DNA from: Deltaproteobacteria bacterium
GTDB taxonomy: Bacteria; Desulfobacterota; Syntrophobacteria; BM002
Assembly (NCBI GenBank): GCA_022340745.1
Contig: JAJDNL010000095.1
Location: 1-33,788, forward strand
Direction of reading: 5' to 3'
Length of the DNA stretch: 33,788 nt
Below are positions 1 to 7,788 of this stretch, piece by piece. Position 1 is the stretch's first letter, and every line of letters starts with the position of its first letter. A program made the position numbers and the translations under genes. A model generated the notes under the pieces. That model was not told where the DNA came from, made no database searches, and worked only from the letters and a program-made list of their open reading frames with translations.

Positions 1-3000
1 CCAACTGTTCACTGTACTTCAACAGAAACGGCAGAGTGACCTTTAATTCCCCTTTTTCCGGCTCCGGCAAGGTCCAGGCACGGGTGACATCGGGGATGGC
101 AATGGCGGCTGCCACCCGAGAGGGATATATTACTGATATGAGCACTACCATCATCACTAGAATCATGGCCGCAACTCCTGCCAAAGATGAATAGTTCACC
201 GTAATTCCCTGCCAGAGTGAGGTAGTGGCGAAAAGACCTGCACAGGTTTGAGCCAGAAGGTAACCCAATACTACGCTGATCACTGCGAAGGCCAGCGCTT
301 CGGCAATAAAAAGGAAAGAGACGTGAGAGGGCGCCAACCCCACCGAGGTGTACACCCCAATTTCTCTTTTGCGTTCGTACACGCTACCGATCATGGTATT
401 CAGCACGATAAGTACGGAAATTAACATGGGGATGAGGATGTTGGGCACGCCGCTGTAACTCAGGGCATCGGAGGCGTTATACATGAAGGTCCCCTGACTT
501 TCTCCGGTAAAAAGGGTGAGGCCAAAACGGTCCACCAGGTTTCGGGCGATGGTCCTCGTCGTTTCAGGGGACTCGGGCTTTATGGCAATGGCCTTGAGAG
601 CCCCACCAAAGGCCATGAGAGTCTGATACGGCATAATTACGGTCAAATCTCCGGGTATATGTTCATAGCGGCTTTGAAAGGCCTGCACATCCTCCCCGGC
701 CTCTATGGCCTCCATCTCAACCTCGGTAACCTCCATCGCCGCTTCGCTTGGAAATATCACAGGTGTAAGGGGCTCACCATCCAAATCCGCATGGGTTTCC
801 AACTCCTCACCCCGGAAGCAACCAACCACTTTAAAGTCCATGCCCCAGAACGAGATCGTAGCCTTTTCAGGCTGCTGCAACGAAATGCCCAGGCTGCGCG
901 CCAGTCTATCAGATAGTAGTACCACTTGCCGTTCGCCCTTCCGAAACCAGCGCCCGCGGCTCAGGATACTCCCAAGCTGACTCACCTCGGGCTCCAGATA
1001 GTTCAAGCCCACCACCCCGCTTGCCAGAACTTCCTTACCCTCCATATGGATGGGAACTACCGTCGCCCTGGTGCGATCCTTGGCTTCCAGCCATACCCTT
1101 GGCACCACTACTGCCTGGCCCTGGAATTTGTTCTCTACTATGCCCAGAGCTTCCGGCGGCAGGTTGTCCCAGTCGAGGATTTTCAGAAGGAGACCTTGAT
1201 AGGGGGATTGTTCTTTCAGCCGCAGACGACCGCGATGCCGCATGCTCTTAACGCTGGTGAAGCTCATGATGGTGAAGGTCAGGATGATGAGGGTGATACA
1301 GGTAAGTGCGGTCCGGATAGGCCGACGTCGTAAGTTACTCACTCCCAGCACAAAAGCAGCCGCGAATGCCTTGGTCCGGCTTATCTCAGAGCCTTTCATG
1401 TGACTGGCTCGCTGTTGGAGCAGTACCATCTCCTGCTCAAAACGACCCGTAATAATCAAAGCGACAATCACTGACAAACCGAGGATGAAGAAGGCAAGGA
1501 TTACCACGAGAGGACTGTAGGTTAGTTGAAATGCGGGATGCACAGAGTAGATAAGACCTATGACCACTCCCAATATAAGCAAAAAAGCAACGATCCTTTT
1601 GTGGATGTCCACAAAAGAAAAAAGCAGACGCTCCAGGCAGTAAGAGAATGGAACGAAAAGAGCTATATAAAAAAGCACCCCGAAAAGAACGTCCTTCTGT
1701 GTTCGTTCCACATCGTTGTAGATACGGCTGGCCAAAGCCCAGGAGGTTCTTGCCTCCTCCATGAAGCGATCGTACTGGTAACTGTCCAATGCTTGCTCAG
1801 CGCTCTCCAGAGCCTCAATTCCTTCACGTTGGAGAGAGCGAATTCGCTCATTACTTATACCGTGTTTTTCTAAGTTGGCTATCCTGGGCTGTAAGAGATT
1901 CCACATGTCGCGAGCAACCAGGTATTCTGTGGTCGGAAGGATTGGCCAGTTTTCGGCGCGATATCCACTGCCCTCGGGCTTGGAGGGTGCAGAATTCAGC
2001 AAAACCAGCTTGCGTTTGAGCACAGTATCCGACAGGGTCAGTTTGAACGGTGTAATTGGTTCCAGAAAAACATTGGCAATAGTCGAGGAGCCGGTATCAA
2101 TTCTACTCCACCAGTAGCGTAGGGGTGTGGCCTCGCTCCGGCCGTCTATTAACTTGATCTTGGTCAGGTAACTAAAGGTACGGGGTTCCAGGAGGGCAAA
2201 AAGGGTGGTAACTCGACAGGCAAACATGACCAGGTCAGTCTCCATAAAGCTGCGTCTCATCTTAACCCGGTAGGCTGATATGCCGGTCATAGCCTTATCA
2301 ATAGCCCAGATGATCTCACCACTTTCTTTATCAAAACGAAATCCTTCCAAAATCGCCTTGTGAACCGTGTGCTTGCTGTCGGCCAGACCCCGTACGTGAA
2401 ACAAACCGGCAGTGTCCACCATGCTATAAAACAAACTGGGTCCCTGGTAAGTAAGAATGAGAGTTCCAGGGGCCGGCTGATCAGGAAATAACTCTCCTTG
2501 ACGGATGAAGTTTGCTCGGCCGCTGAGCGTTGAAAAACCTTTAAGAGGACGCCGGTCGGAAACCAATTCGGGCTCCTCTGCTAATTTCAGAACTAAACCT
2601 GAGATCAGCCGGCCCTGCTGCTCCAGATATTCCCAGTCCACATTTTTCGGCTTGTCAAAGGGTGTTCCCCACAGTGGACGGCCATCGTGAGTTGTGACCA
2701 GACTGAAACCTAATATTCCAGCCAGAGCACTAACCTCACCCCCCAGTGCCGGATGATCAGGAAGGTAGCTCTGCCAGGGGCGCAGCGGACTGGGTCGCAA
2801 TGTATCCCGAAAGAAACGGCGCAAGCCCAGCTGTTCTTCTACTTGGCGGCTGCAACGATTCAGTATCCGGTCAATGGTCGCATAGGTCGATGTGCGGTTG
2901 ATTTGAGGTCGCAATTCATACAGCCAGCCATAATTAAAACCGCCAACCCCATCGCCATGACTGGAAAGATGTAGAGATATGAAAACGGTGAGTTCATAGT

Positions 3001-4372
3001 CACTGAAAAATCTTCGCAACCTGCGAGCGCTTTTTAGACATTTCAATTGTTCCCGGGCGTCATCGAGAACAGCCTGATTGCCTCTGATCGCTGCTGGAAT
3101 CAGTTCCCTCAACACCCTCCTTTCCTGAAGAGTAACATCTTGATAAGACCCGCGCCAGTCAAGCTGCCGCAGAACAAATCGTCTGTCCGCTAACTTCCGA
3201 ATCAGAGCTTGCTTATCATCTGCTTGCCTTTCCAAGCGGAGTTGCGTCAGTCTTTGACTTAATGTCTCTACTTCTCTTTTAATCTCCTCGGCCAGTGCTT
3301 CTCGCAAGCGTTCAGCTGATGTTTCGTCTAACGTATCAAAGACCACTGGTGGCTCAAGTGCTGCCAGAGCCTCCTCAGCCCGTTCAATGCGAGCTTTCAG
3401 CTCCCTTCGCAGGTTTTTTCGTTCTTTGCTTCTGGCCACAAGAGGCCAGATGAACTCCCGCATCCCTGCTAGACCTTGAGCATGTCCACTGGTCGCCATC
3501 AGCAGCACGGATCTAGCCGGTGGATGATCACGAAGGCGACGTGCCAGATCCAATAAAGCGACGACGCTCGTGGCCTCGTCAGCACCGGGAGACATTCCTG
3601 GCACCAAGGCAGTGCTGTCATAGAACGCTTCTACCACCAGAAGCTGCTCTTTGAGGACTGCGTCTTTACCCTCAATCAATGCGTAAATATTCTCACCCTG
3701 GACCCGTCGCCAGCCACCGTTGGAAGTAAGGAGTACGTCAGGGGCGACCAGACCGCTTTCAGCAGCCTCGAAAGAGCCGAAGACTGTTCGTGCCTGAGAA
3801 AGTGGCATCCATAAGCGTGGAAACTCTACAGAGGTCAGCTCGTATTTATCCTCAAAATTCCATTTTGTTGTTGGCCCCCGATCCACGTATATCAGAGCTT
3901 TTGCTCCAAGCGTGGCCGCATTGAGCCAATTCTTACCGGAATCCAACTCCATCAGGATGATACTGCCTTTCACCTTCATGCCATTGAAATTGTGGAGTTG
4001 ACCGGCTCCCACATAGTAAAGCGGTCCCTTAAGACCGGAATCAGGGGTAGCTTGCGGACTGAGGGCATTGAGCCGCAAAGGTTTGATTGGAACTCGGTCT
4101 CCCTTCACAGTGAGATAGGCGGACTGGTATTGGGTGACTGGCAGCAGGAATCGCTGTCGTCCTACACGTTCAATTCCCAGATCCCTGAAACTTCGTGCAA
4201 TTATATCCGCCGCCTTTGCGCATCCTGGAGTTCCCGTACTCCGGTCTCCAAGTTCAGCGAATTGCTGAATCAAAGTCCGGTTGGAATGAGCGGCAACTGC
4301 AACCTGAGTTAATAACAAGGATAGGGCGGCAAACAGAGACAAGAAACCAATCCCATGCCTCAACTTTGGCAT
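1..4372 (-). CDS. M28-peptidase-like ectodomain fused to FtsX-type ABC permease (3' end off the window)
   Basis: I translated the minus strand by hand. It stays open for 1,457 codons and leaves the window without a stop. Residues 1-28 look like a signal peptide (MPKLRHG then a hydrophobic stretch ending VAVAA). Residues about 247-590 follow the M28 metallopeptidase layout (AFYDS, PGADEATS, GHAQGLAG, then a late THDGRPLWGTPFDKP segment). The zinc and catalytic residues look replaced: F250 for the usual His, E266 for Asp, H297-A298 for the Glu pair. A highly charged, probably coiled-coil stretch (about 315-460) interrupts this domain. Predicted membrane helices start near 895, 927, 954 and 1021. 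They are followed by about 270 periplasmic residues, then a classic FtsX core (VLNTMIGSVYERKREIGVYT, near 1320) with helices near 1311, 1352 and 1400. The frame is also open upstream of 4372 into repeats. I chose 4372 because the signal peptide begins there, but no clear ribosome site is visible. It probably works with the ATPase and short permease upstream. Substrate unknown. Confidence 0.85.
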   Translation of the reverse strand, partial: MPKLRHGIGFLSLFAALSLLLTQVAVAAHSNRTLIQQFAELGDRSTGTPGCAKAADIIARSFRDLGIERVGRQRFLLPVTQYQSAYLTVKGDRVPIKPLRLNALSPQATPDSGLKGPLYYVGAGQLHNFNGMKVKGSIILMELDSGKNWLNAATLGAKALIYVDRGPTTKWNFEDKYELTSVEFPRLWMPLSQARTVFGSFEAAESGLVAPDVLLTSNGGWRRVQGENIYALIEGKDAVLKEQLLVVEAFYDSTALVPGMSPGADEATSVVALLDLARRLRDHPPARSVLLMATSGHAQGLAGMREFIWPLVARSKERKNLRRELKARIERAEEALAALEPPVVFDTLDETSAERLREALAEEIKREVETLSQRLTQLRLERQADDKQALIRKLADRRFVLRQLDWRGSYQDVTLQERRVLRELIPAAIRGNQAVLDDAREQLKCLKSARRLRRFFSDYELTVFISLHLSSHGDGVGGFNYGWLYELRPQINRTSTYATIDRILNRCSRQVEEQLGLRRFFRDTLRPSPLRPWQSYLPDHPALGGEVSALAGILGFSLVTTHDGRPLWGTPFDKPKNVDWEYLEQQGRLISGLVLKLAEEPELVSDRRPLKGFSTLSGRANFIRQGELFPDQPAPGTLILTYQGPSLFYSMVDTAGLFHVRGLADSKHTVHKAILEGFRFDKESGEIIWAIDKAMTGISAYRVKMRRSFMETDLVMFACRVTTLFALLEPRTFSYLTKIKLIDGRSEATPLRYWWSRIDTGSSTIANVFLEPITPFKLTLSDTVLKRKLVLLNSAPSKPEGSGYRAENWPILPTTEYLVARDMWNLLQPRIANLEKHGISNERIRSLQREGIEALESAEQALDSYQYDRFMEEARTSWALASRIYNDVERTQKDVLFGVLFYIALFVPFSYCLERLLFSFVDIHKRIVAFLLILGVVIGLIYSVHPAFQLTYSPLVVILAFFILGLSVIVALIITGRFEQEMVLLQQRASHMKGSEISRTKAFAAAFVLGVSNLRRRPIRTALTCITLIILTFTIMSFTSVKSMRHRGRLRLKEQSPYQGLLLKILDWDNLPPEALGIVENKFQGQAVVVPRVWLEAKDRTRATVVPIHMEGKEVLASGVVGLNYLEPEVSQLGSILSRGRWFRKGERQVVLLSDRLARSLGISLQQPEKATISFWGMDFKVVGCFRGEELETHADLDGEPLTPVIFPSEAAMEVTEVEMEAIEAGEDVQAFQSRYEHIPGDLTVIMPYQTLMAFGGALKAIAIKPESPETTRTIARNLVDRFGLTLFTGESQGTFMYNASDALSYSGVPNILIPMLISVLIVLNTMIGSVYERKREIGVYTSVGLAPSHVSFLFIAEALAFAVISVVLGYLLAQTCAGLFATTSLWQGITVNYSSLAGVAAMILVMMVVLISVIYPSRVAAAIAIPDVTRAWTLPEPEKGELKVTLPFLLKYSEQL

Positions 4373-4488
4373 TTTCACTGATTCTGCTACTCTTTTCCTA
4401 TGGCAGATCCATGTCATGGCCATTAGTTCGCGAAGTCGCCTCTCGCATACGGCTAGTAATTGTGGGTAAAGAATCCGGCCTTGGAATG

Positions 4489-4960
4489 CCCCCTGTGGGA
4501 GCTTCAACGGTCTTTTTCCTCTGGCGGCAGTCTGCCGGAGTAGTGGAGCATTGTAAAATATCAAATTCCAAGCACCAAACCGGGGCCCCGCCCAGATGGT
4601 GGGGACTCCGAAGGACAAACCGGGAACCCACCCGAAGGGTGGGAGTCCGAAGGACAAACTGGGAACCCACCCGAATGGTGGGAGTCCGAAGGACAAACCG
4701 GGAACCCACCCGAAGGGTGGGAGTCCGAAGGACAAACCGGGAACCCACCCGAAGGGTGGGAGTCCGAAGGACAAACCGGGAACCCACCCGAAGGGTGGGA
4801 GTCCGAAGGACAAATCTCAGGGTTTCAGGTGTCGGGTGTCAGGTGTCAGGAAGGAAAAACAAAAAAGCTGAAACCTGAACACTGAAACCTCAGTCTTTGA
4901 GATCGGCAAAGCCATTGAACTCTGGTTTGGCCCCTAAGGACCAGGTTTTCGATTTTGAAC
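4489..4960. repeat. Long copy (A) of a dispersed intergenic element
   Basis: This 600-base gap between the ATPase and the giant permease gene holds no convincing gene. It shares ordered blocks with positions 24858-25085. These are a C-run/G-run hairpin, GGTCTTT...GGCAGTCTGC, CCAAGCACCA, GGTTTCAGGTGTCGGGTGTC, CTGAAACCTGAACACTGAAA, GCCATTGAACTCTG and AAGGACCAGGTTTTC. Compared with the other copy, this one carries an extra tandem array in the middle. The element ends a few bases from the stop codon of the minus-strand ATPase gene. Confidence 0.8.
4607..4815. repeat. 39-bp tandem repeat, five full copies plus a partial one
   Basis: Units begin at 4607, 4646, 4685, 4724 and 4763, and a truncated sixth starts at 4802. 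Copies are near identical; the second differs at two positions. Each unit contains two perfect mini-palindromes with the same three-base loop: GTCC-GAA-GGAC and CCCACCC-GAA-GGGTGGG. The period is a multiple of three, so several frames stay open across it. I treat those frames as artefacts of the repeat, not genes. Confidence 0.95.
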
Positions 4961-4968
4961 TATGTGGG

Positions 4969-5706
4969 CTACCCCCGGTGTGCAATTTCCCCCACCGAAA
5001 TGGAAAGTTGTTCACGCTCTTCGACCTTGTCTATACGGCCATCTCGAATCCAGACGACACGATCCGAAACACTGAGCATCTTGAAATCATGGGTGGCTGA
5101 AATGACGGTCACACTGTTTTCTTCACTCAAACGCTTGAGCAGTTCGATGATCTCTTCTCCTGTGGTCAGATCAAGATTCCCAGTGGGTTCGTCGGCGAGG
5201 ATGATGGCTGGATCATTTGCCATAGCCCGAGCAATTGCTACCCTTTGCTGCTGGCCTCCAGAAAGCTCGAAAGGCTTGTGCTGAAATCGATCTCCCAAAC
5301 CCACCACCCCCAGAAGTTCCAGACCTTTCTCTACCGCTGCATCATTATGCATCCCAGCAAAAATCATCGGCAAAGTAACGTTCTCTAGAGCTGTCATGAC
5401 CTGAATCAAGTTGAAGGTCTGGAAGATATAGCCAATCTTGCGGCAGCGAAGCCAGGCCAATTCATACGCATCCAATTGGGCAATATCCACTTCGTCGATA
5501 AAGACCTTGCCGGATGACGGTTTATCCAAACCACCTATCATATTGAACAGAGTACTCTTCCCTGATCCCGAAGGCCCCATGATGGAAAGATACTCACCGG
5601 AGTAGATTTCCAGATCAACGCCCCGGAGTGCCTCCACGTCATGTTTTCTCAGTTTAAAAATTTTGGTAACTCCAGAAACTCTTACTATGCTGTGGGAATT
5701 TGACAT
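4969..5706 (-). CDS. ABC transporter ATP-binding protein, LolD/MacB type
   Basis: This 245-residue protein has the length of a stand-alone LolD/MacB/FtsE-class ATPase. Walker A is GPSGSGKST (44-52), the signature is LSGGQ (148-152) and Walker B is [11 protein letters not shown] (169-179, catalytic Glu 173). An H-loop follows in SATHD. I chose the ATG at 5706 (MSNSHSIV), which has GGGAG upstream. An upstream TTG at 5796 would add 30 residues that do not resemble the family. Such ATPases power FtsX-type permeases that act on periplasmic or outer-membrane substrates rather than import solutes. The likely partners are the short FtsX protein upstream and the giant FtsX fusion downstream, both on the same strand. 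The 242-base gap to the upstream permease shows only a short repeated word (AAAATGCCTA) and no clear gene. Confidence 0.95.
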   Translation of the reverse strand: MSNSHSIVRVSGVTKIFKLRKHDVEALRGVDLEIYSGEYLSIMGPSGSGKSTLFNMIGGLDKPSSGKVFIDEVDIAQLDAYELAWLRCRKIGYIFQTFNLIQVMTALENVTLPMIFAGMHNDAAVEKGLELLGVVGLGDRFQHKPFELSGGQQQRVAIARAMANDPAIILADEPTGNLDLTTGEEIIELLKRLSEENSVTVISATHDFKMLSVSDRVVWIRDGRIDKVEEREQLSISVGEIAHRG

Positions 5707-5948
5707 GGCTACTCGGTCGCTCCCGCCACCACTAAATGGGCTAGTTGTTCGTATTGTTTCTCCACGTTTTCCATTATGAGTGAACCTAAATGCCAAAATT
5801 GCCTAGAATGTCTAAAATGCCTAACGTTTGGATGCATCCATCCTTTTAAGAATAAGTTAATCTGTTTTGTTAACAGCCCTGTTGCTTTCGACAAAGAATT
5901 CAGAAATTTTAGACACTTTAGCTCATTCTATCTCACTGACCTTCAGAA

Positions 5949-6635
5949 CTACTGCTCGACCCTCATTGCCTCTACCGGATGCATGCGGGCAGCGACAATT
6001 GCTGGATATATCACACCCAGCAGGCTCAAAACGCAGCCGACTGTCAGAGCAAAAACAATGGACTTGGCCACTGCCAGCCAATAGACATGTTTCCAGGCAA
6101 CCAAGCCGAAGCGGATAATACTGTTCAGTAGAGCGGCTACAGTGCCCAGCAGGGCACCAATCCCTGCCCCTGCCAACCCTTGCATGCCCGCTTCCAAAAC
6201 GAAGAGACGCAAAACAAAGCTATCAAGCGCCCCTAAACACTTGATCGTGCCGATCTCACGAAAGCGTTCGGTCACCGCCATGAGTTGAGCATTAACAATT
6301 CCCACCACGCAAACCAACAGTGAGAGAATAACTATCCAGCGTTCCTTGGCACTGCTGCCCGTGGAAGTGGCTCCAGGTTCCAAATCATAGCCGGCTTGCA
6401 TCAGAGCCTGACGATAGGTGGGATCCTGAGTCTGCAGCAAACCATTGGCCGTGTCAGTCCCCACACGCACAAAAGTTAAAAACGAAACGCCCAAAATAAA
6501 ACTCACGGTGGTGATCATGGAACGGAAAAATCGGACGCGGATACTCTTCAGGCTGATTTCAAGAGATTTCATAAAAGGGAGCACTACCTGCCTGGAAATC
6601 TCAGTCCTTTTATTTGCAGATTTGATCACCTTCAT
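5949..6635 (-). CDS. Short FtsX-like ABC transporter permease
   Basis: A 228-residue membrane protein with helices near 39-57, 99-118, 147-170 and 191-215. The conserved FtsX segment is visible as MAVTERFREIGTIKCLGA after the second helix, and the C-terminus ends in the typical ...P.EAMR form (MHPVEAMRVEQ). Full MacB/LolC-type permeases have a periplasmic domain of roughly 200 residues between helices 1 and 2. Here only about 40 residues lie there, so this is a stripped-down half permease. The giant fusion downstream could supply the ectodomain of the pair. The start could instead be the internal ATG at 6572 (MKSLEISLKS), where the family-like sequence begins. Neither start has a good ribosome site. 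Confidence 0.88.
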   Translation of the reverse strand: MKVIKSANKRTEISRQVVLPFMKSLEISLKSIRVRFFRSMITTVSFILGVSFLTFVRVGTDTANGLLQTQDPTYRQALMQAGYDLEPGATSTGSSAKERWIVILSLLVCVVGIVNAQLMAVTERFREIGTIKCLGALDSFVLRLFVLEAGMQGLAGAGIGALLGTVAALLNSIIRFGLVAWKHVYWLAVAKSIVFALTVGCVLSLLGVIYPAIVAARMHPVEAMRVEQ

Positions 6636-6663
6636 CCTTTTGTGAATGAGTTTTTTTATATAG

Positions 6664-6904
6664 GCCCGGATATTTCAAGAATAACTTGCTGCGACCACGA
6701 AACTGGGAACCCGCTTGCGGGACTGAGCGGAGCGAAGCGAGCGCGAATCATATGGCCGTCCTCCCTGGCGTCCTCGGGTGTCGGCCCCTGCGACGTACCG
6801 TTCAGGTACGCCTCGGAACCAATCCCGCGGTACCGCGGGACGAGTTTCCAGGTGGCCCGCCCATCTTTGTGGTCTCGCGACAGCAATTCATGAAATATCC
6901 GGGC
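6664..6904. mobile_element. 241-bp structured element with terminal inverted repeats (MITE-like)
   Basis: The 337-base gap between 6636 and 6972 is mostly this element. Its ends are inverted copies of GCCCGGATATTTCA (6664-6677 and 6891-6904). The similarity continues inward for about 45 bases in imperfect form (GAAT, TGCTG, GACCAC, TGGG). The interior contains a perfect 16-base palindrome, CCCGCGGTACCGCGGG, the hairpin CGTACC-GTTCA-GGTACG, and short GC-rich hairpins. No transposase is encoded. An open frame crosses it on the minus strand but looks like no protein. I see no obvious target-site duplication. Confidence 0.65.
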
Positions 6905-6972
6905 TATGCCAAAGATCATCAAAATAACACAAAAGCAGTATGCGGGAAACAGCAATCACCGGCCTACCCCTC

Positions 6973-7788
6973 TTAACTTTTTACCACATACCCTTCCCTT
7001 AAGAGGGTGTCCACATGCACAAGGCGGGGAAGATTGCGTCGTTTGAGTTCAGACAGGAGTAATTCCAAGAAATCAAAAGCTGCATTGTTCATGAGCTGAT
7101 GGTGAATCATGATGCCACAGAAGCCGTTGCCAAGGCCTTTCCTGAGTTCTTTGAAAAAGTTTTGCCACCCACTTTCACCATCTCTCTCTTTTCTCGTATG
7201 AAGATCCACATTCACCGGGTACTCGGTGAGTGCAGCAGAGGCTGGCGGCTGGGCACCTAGATTGCGGGAAAGCGCCTGGTACCCTAATTCCTTGAGAGCC
7301 TTGAGGGTTTCAGAATCGCAGCGGTTCCAAGGCGGAGTAAAGGCTGGGGTGAATGAATCACCCAGGAGTCTGTTCAGCCGCTGGAAGCCCGTCAGCACGT
7401 CCTTCCGCTTCTGAGAAAACGACCTGCTTGAACCAAACTCTGCCTTCCTTCCTTGCGTCTCGTAATTGAAATGCCGCCAGCCATGCTGTATCCAGCACCA
7501 TAAGGAGTGGTTTCTGCGGCAAAGCTCAATAATTCTCTGCCATCGAGTTTCCGTAAGCCAAGCTGGCACCACGGCCAAGGTTAAAGGCACCTGTTGTTTA
7601 CCGAAGATATCGACCAACCTGGCTAATCTTTGCCCCGGCACAGCCACATCATCCGCTCTGAAGAAAACATTACTATCACCCCCGTGTGACAGTTCAGTTT
7701 CACCTTGATCCAGACAATGATGTAACCGGCGATGGATGTCGGCCGGTATGTTCTGCCAGAGCGCAGCGGGATATTTCTCTGAAGTCAT
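6973..7788 (-). CDS. Polysaccharide deacetylase-like protein (CE4 / NodB-like)
   Basis: A 271-residue protein without a signal peptide. It has the metal-binding pattern of CE4-type deacetylases in a divergent form: FFRADD (D46, D47) in place of TFDD, an H-x3-H motif HGWRH (H102, H106), FTPPWNR in place of the usual RPPY-type motif, and a late IMIHH. It would remove acyl groups from sugars, perhaps on a lipid-linked or intracellular glycan because no export signal is seen. Its ATG overlaps the upstream glycosyltransferase stop by four bases, with a strong GGAGGAGGG upstream. The two are therefore almost certainly co-translated. The exact substrate cannot be told. Confidence 0.82.
   Translation of the reverse strand: MTSEKYPAALWQNIPADIHRRLHHCLDQGETELSHGGDSNVFFRADDVAVPGQRLARLVDIFGKQQVPLTLAVVPAWLTETRWQRIIELCRRNHSLWCWIQHGWRHFNYETQGRKAEFGSSRSFSQKRKDVLTGFQRLNRLLGDSFTPAFTPPWNRCDSETLKALKELGYQALSRNLGAQPPASAALTEYPVNVDLHTRKERDGESGWQNFFKELRKGLGNGFCGIMIHHQLMNNAAFDFLELLLSELKRRNLPRLVHVDTLLREGYVVKS

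Noticed and set aside
659-2974. Many short plus-strand frames over the left edge
   Set aside because: The minus strand here is one continuous open frame with clear FtsX and peptidase-like motifs. The plus-strand frames are its shadows.
4373-4560. Open minus-strand frame continuing upstream of the chosen start of the giant permease gene
   Set aside because: The extension runs through the dispersed element, lacks family features and would bury the signal peptide inside the protein.
4607-4815. Possible CRISPR array
   Set aside because: The repeats are directly adjacent, with no unique spacers, and no cas genes are nearby.
4195-4878. A 227-codon plus-strand frame with repeated VGVRRTNREPTRR units, and matching frames on both strands
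   Set aside because: It is made by the 39-bp tandem array, whose period is a multiple of three. Several frames stay open at once and the minus strand upstream is the giant permease gene.
5709-5894. A 61-codon minus-strand frame just ahead of the ATPase gene
   Set aside because: No family pattern and no ribosome site. Its sequence includes repeated AAAATGCCTA words, so it is probably non-coding.
6656-6955. A 99-codon minus-strand frame with a hydrophobic start
   Set aside because: It crosses the inverted-repeat element, has no ribosome site and matches no protein pattern. The hydrophobic part comes from repeat DNA.
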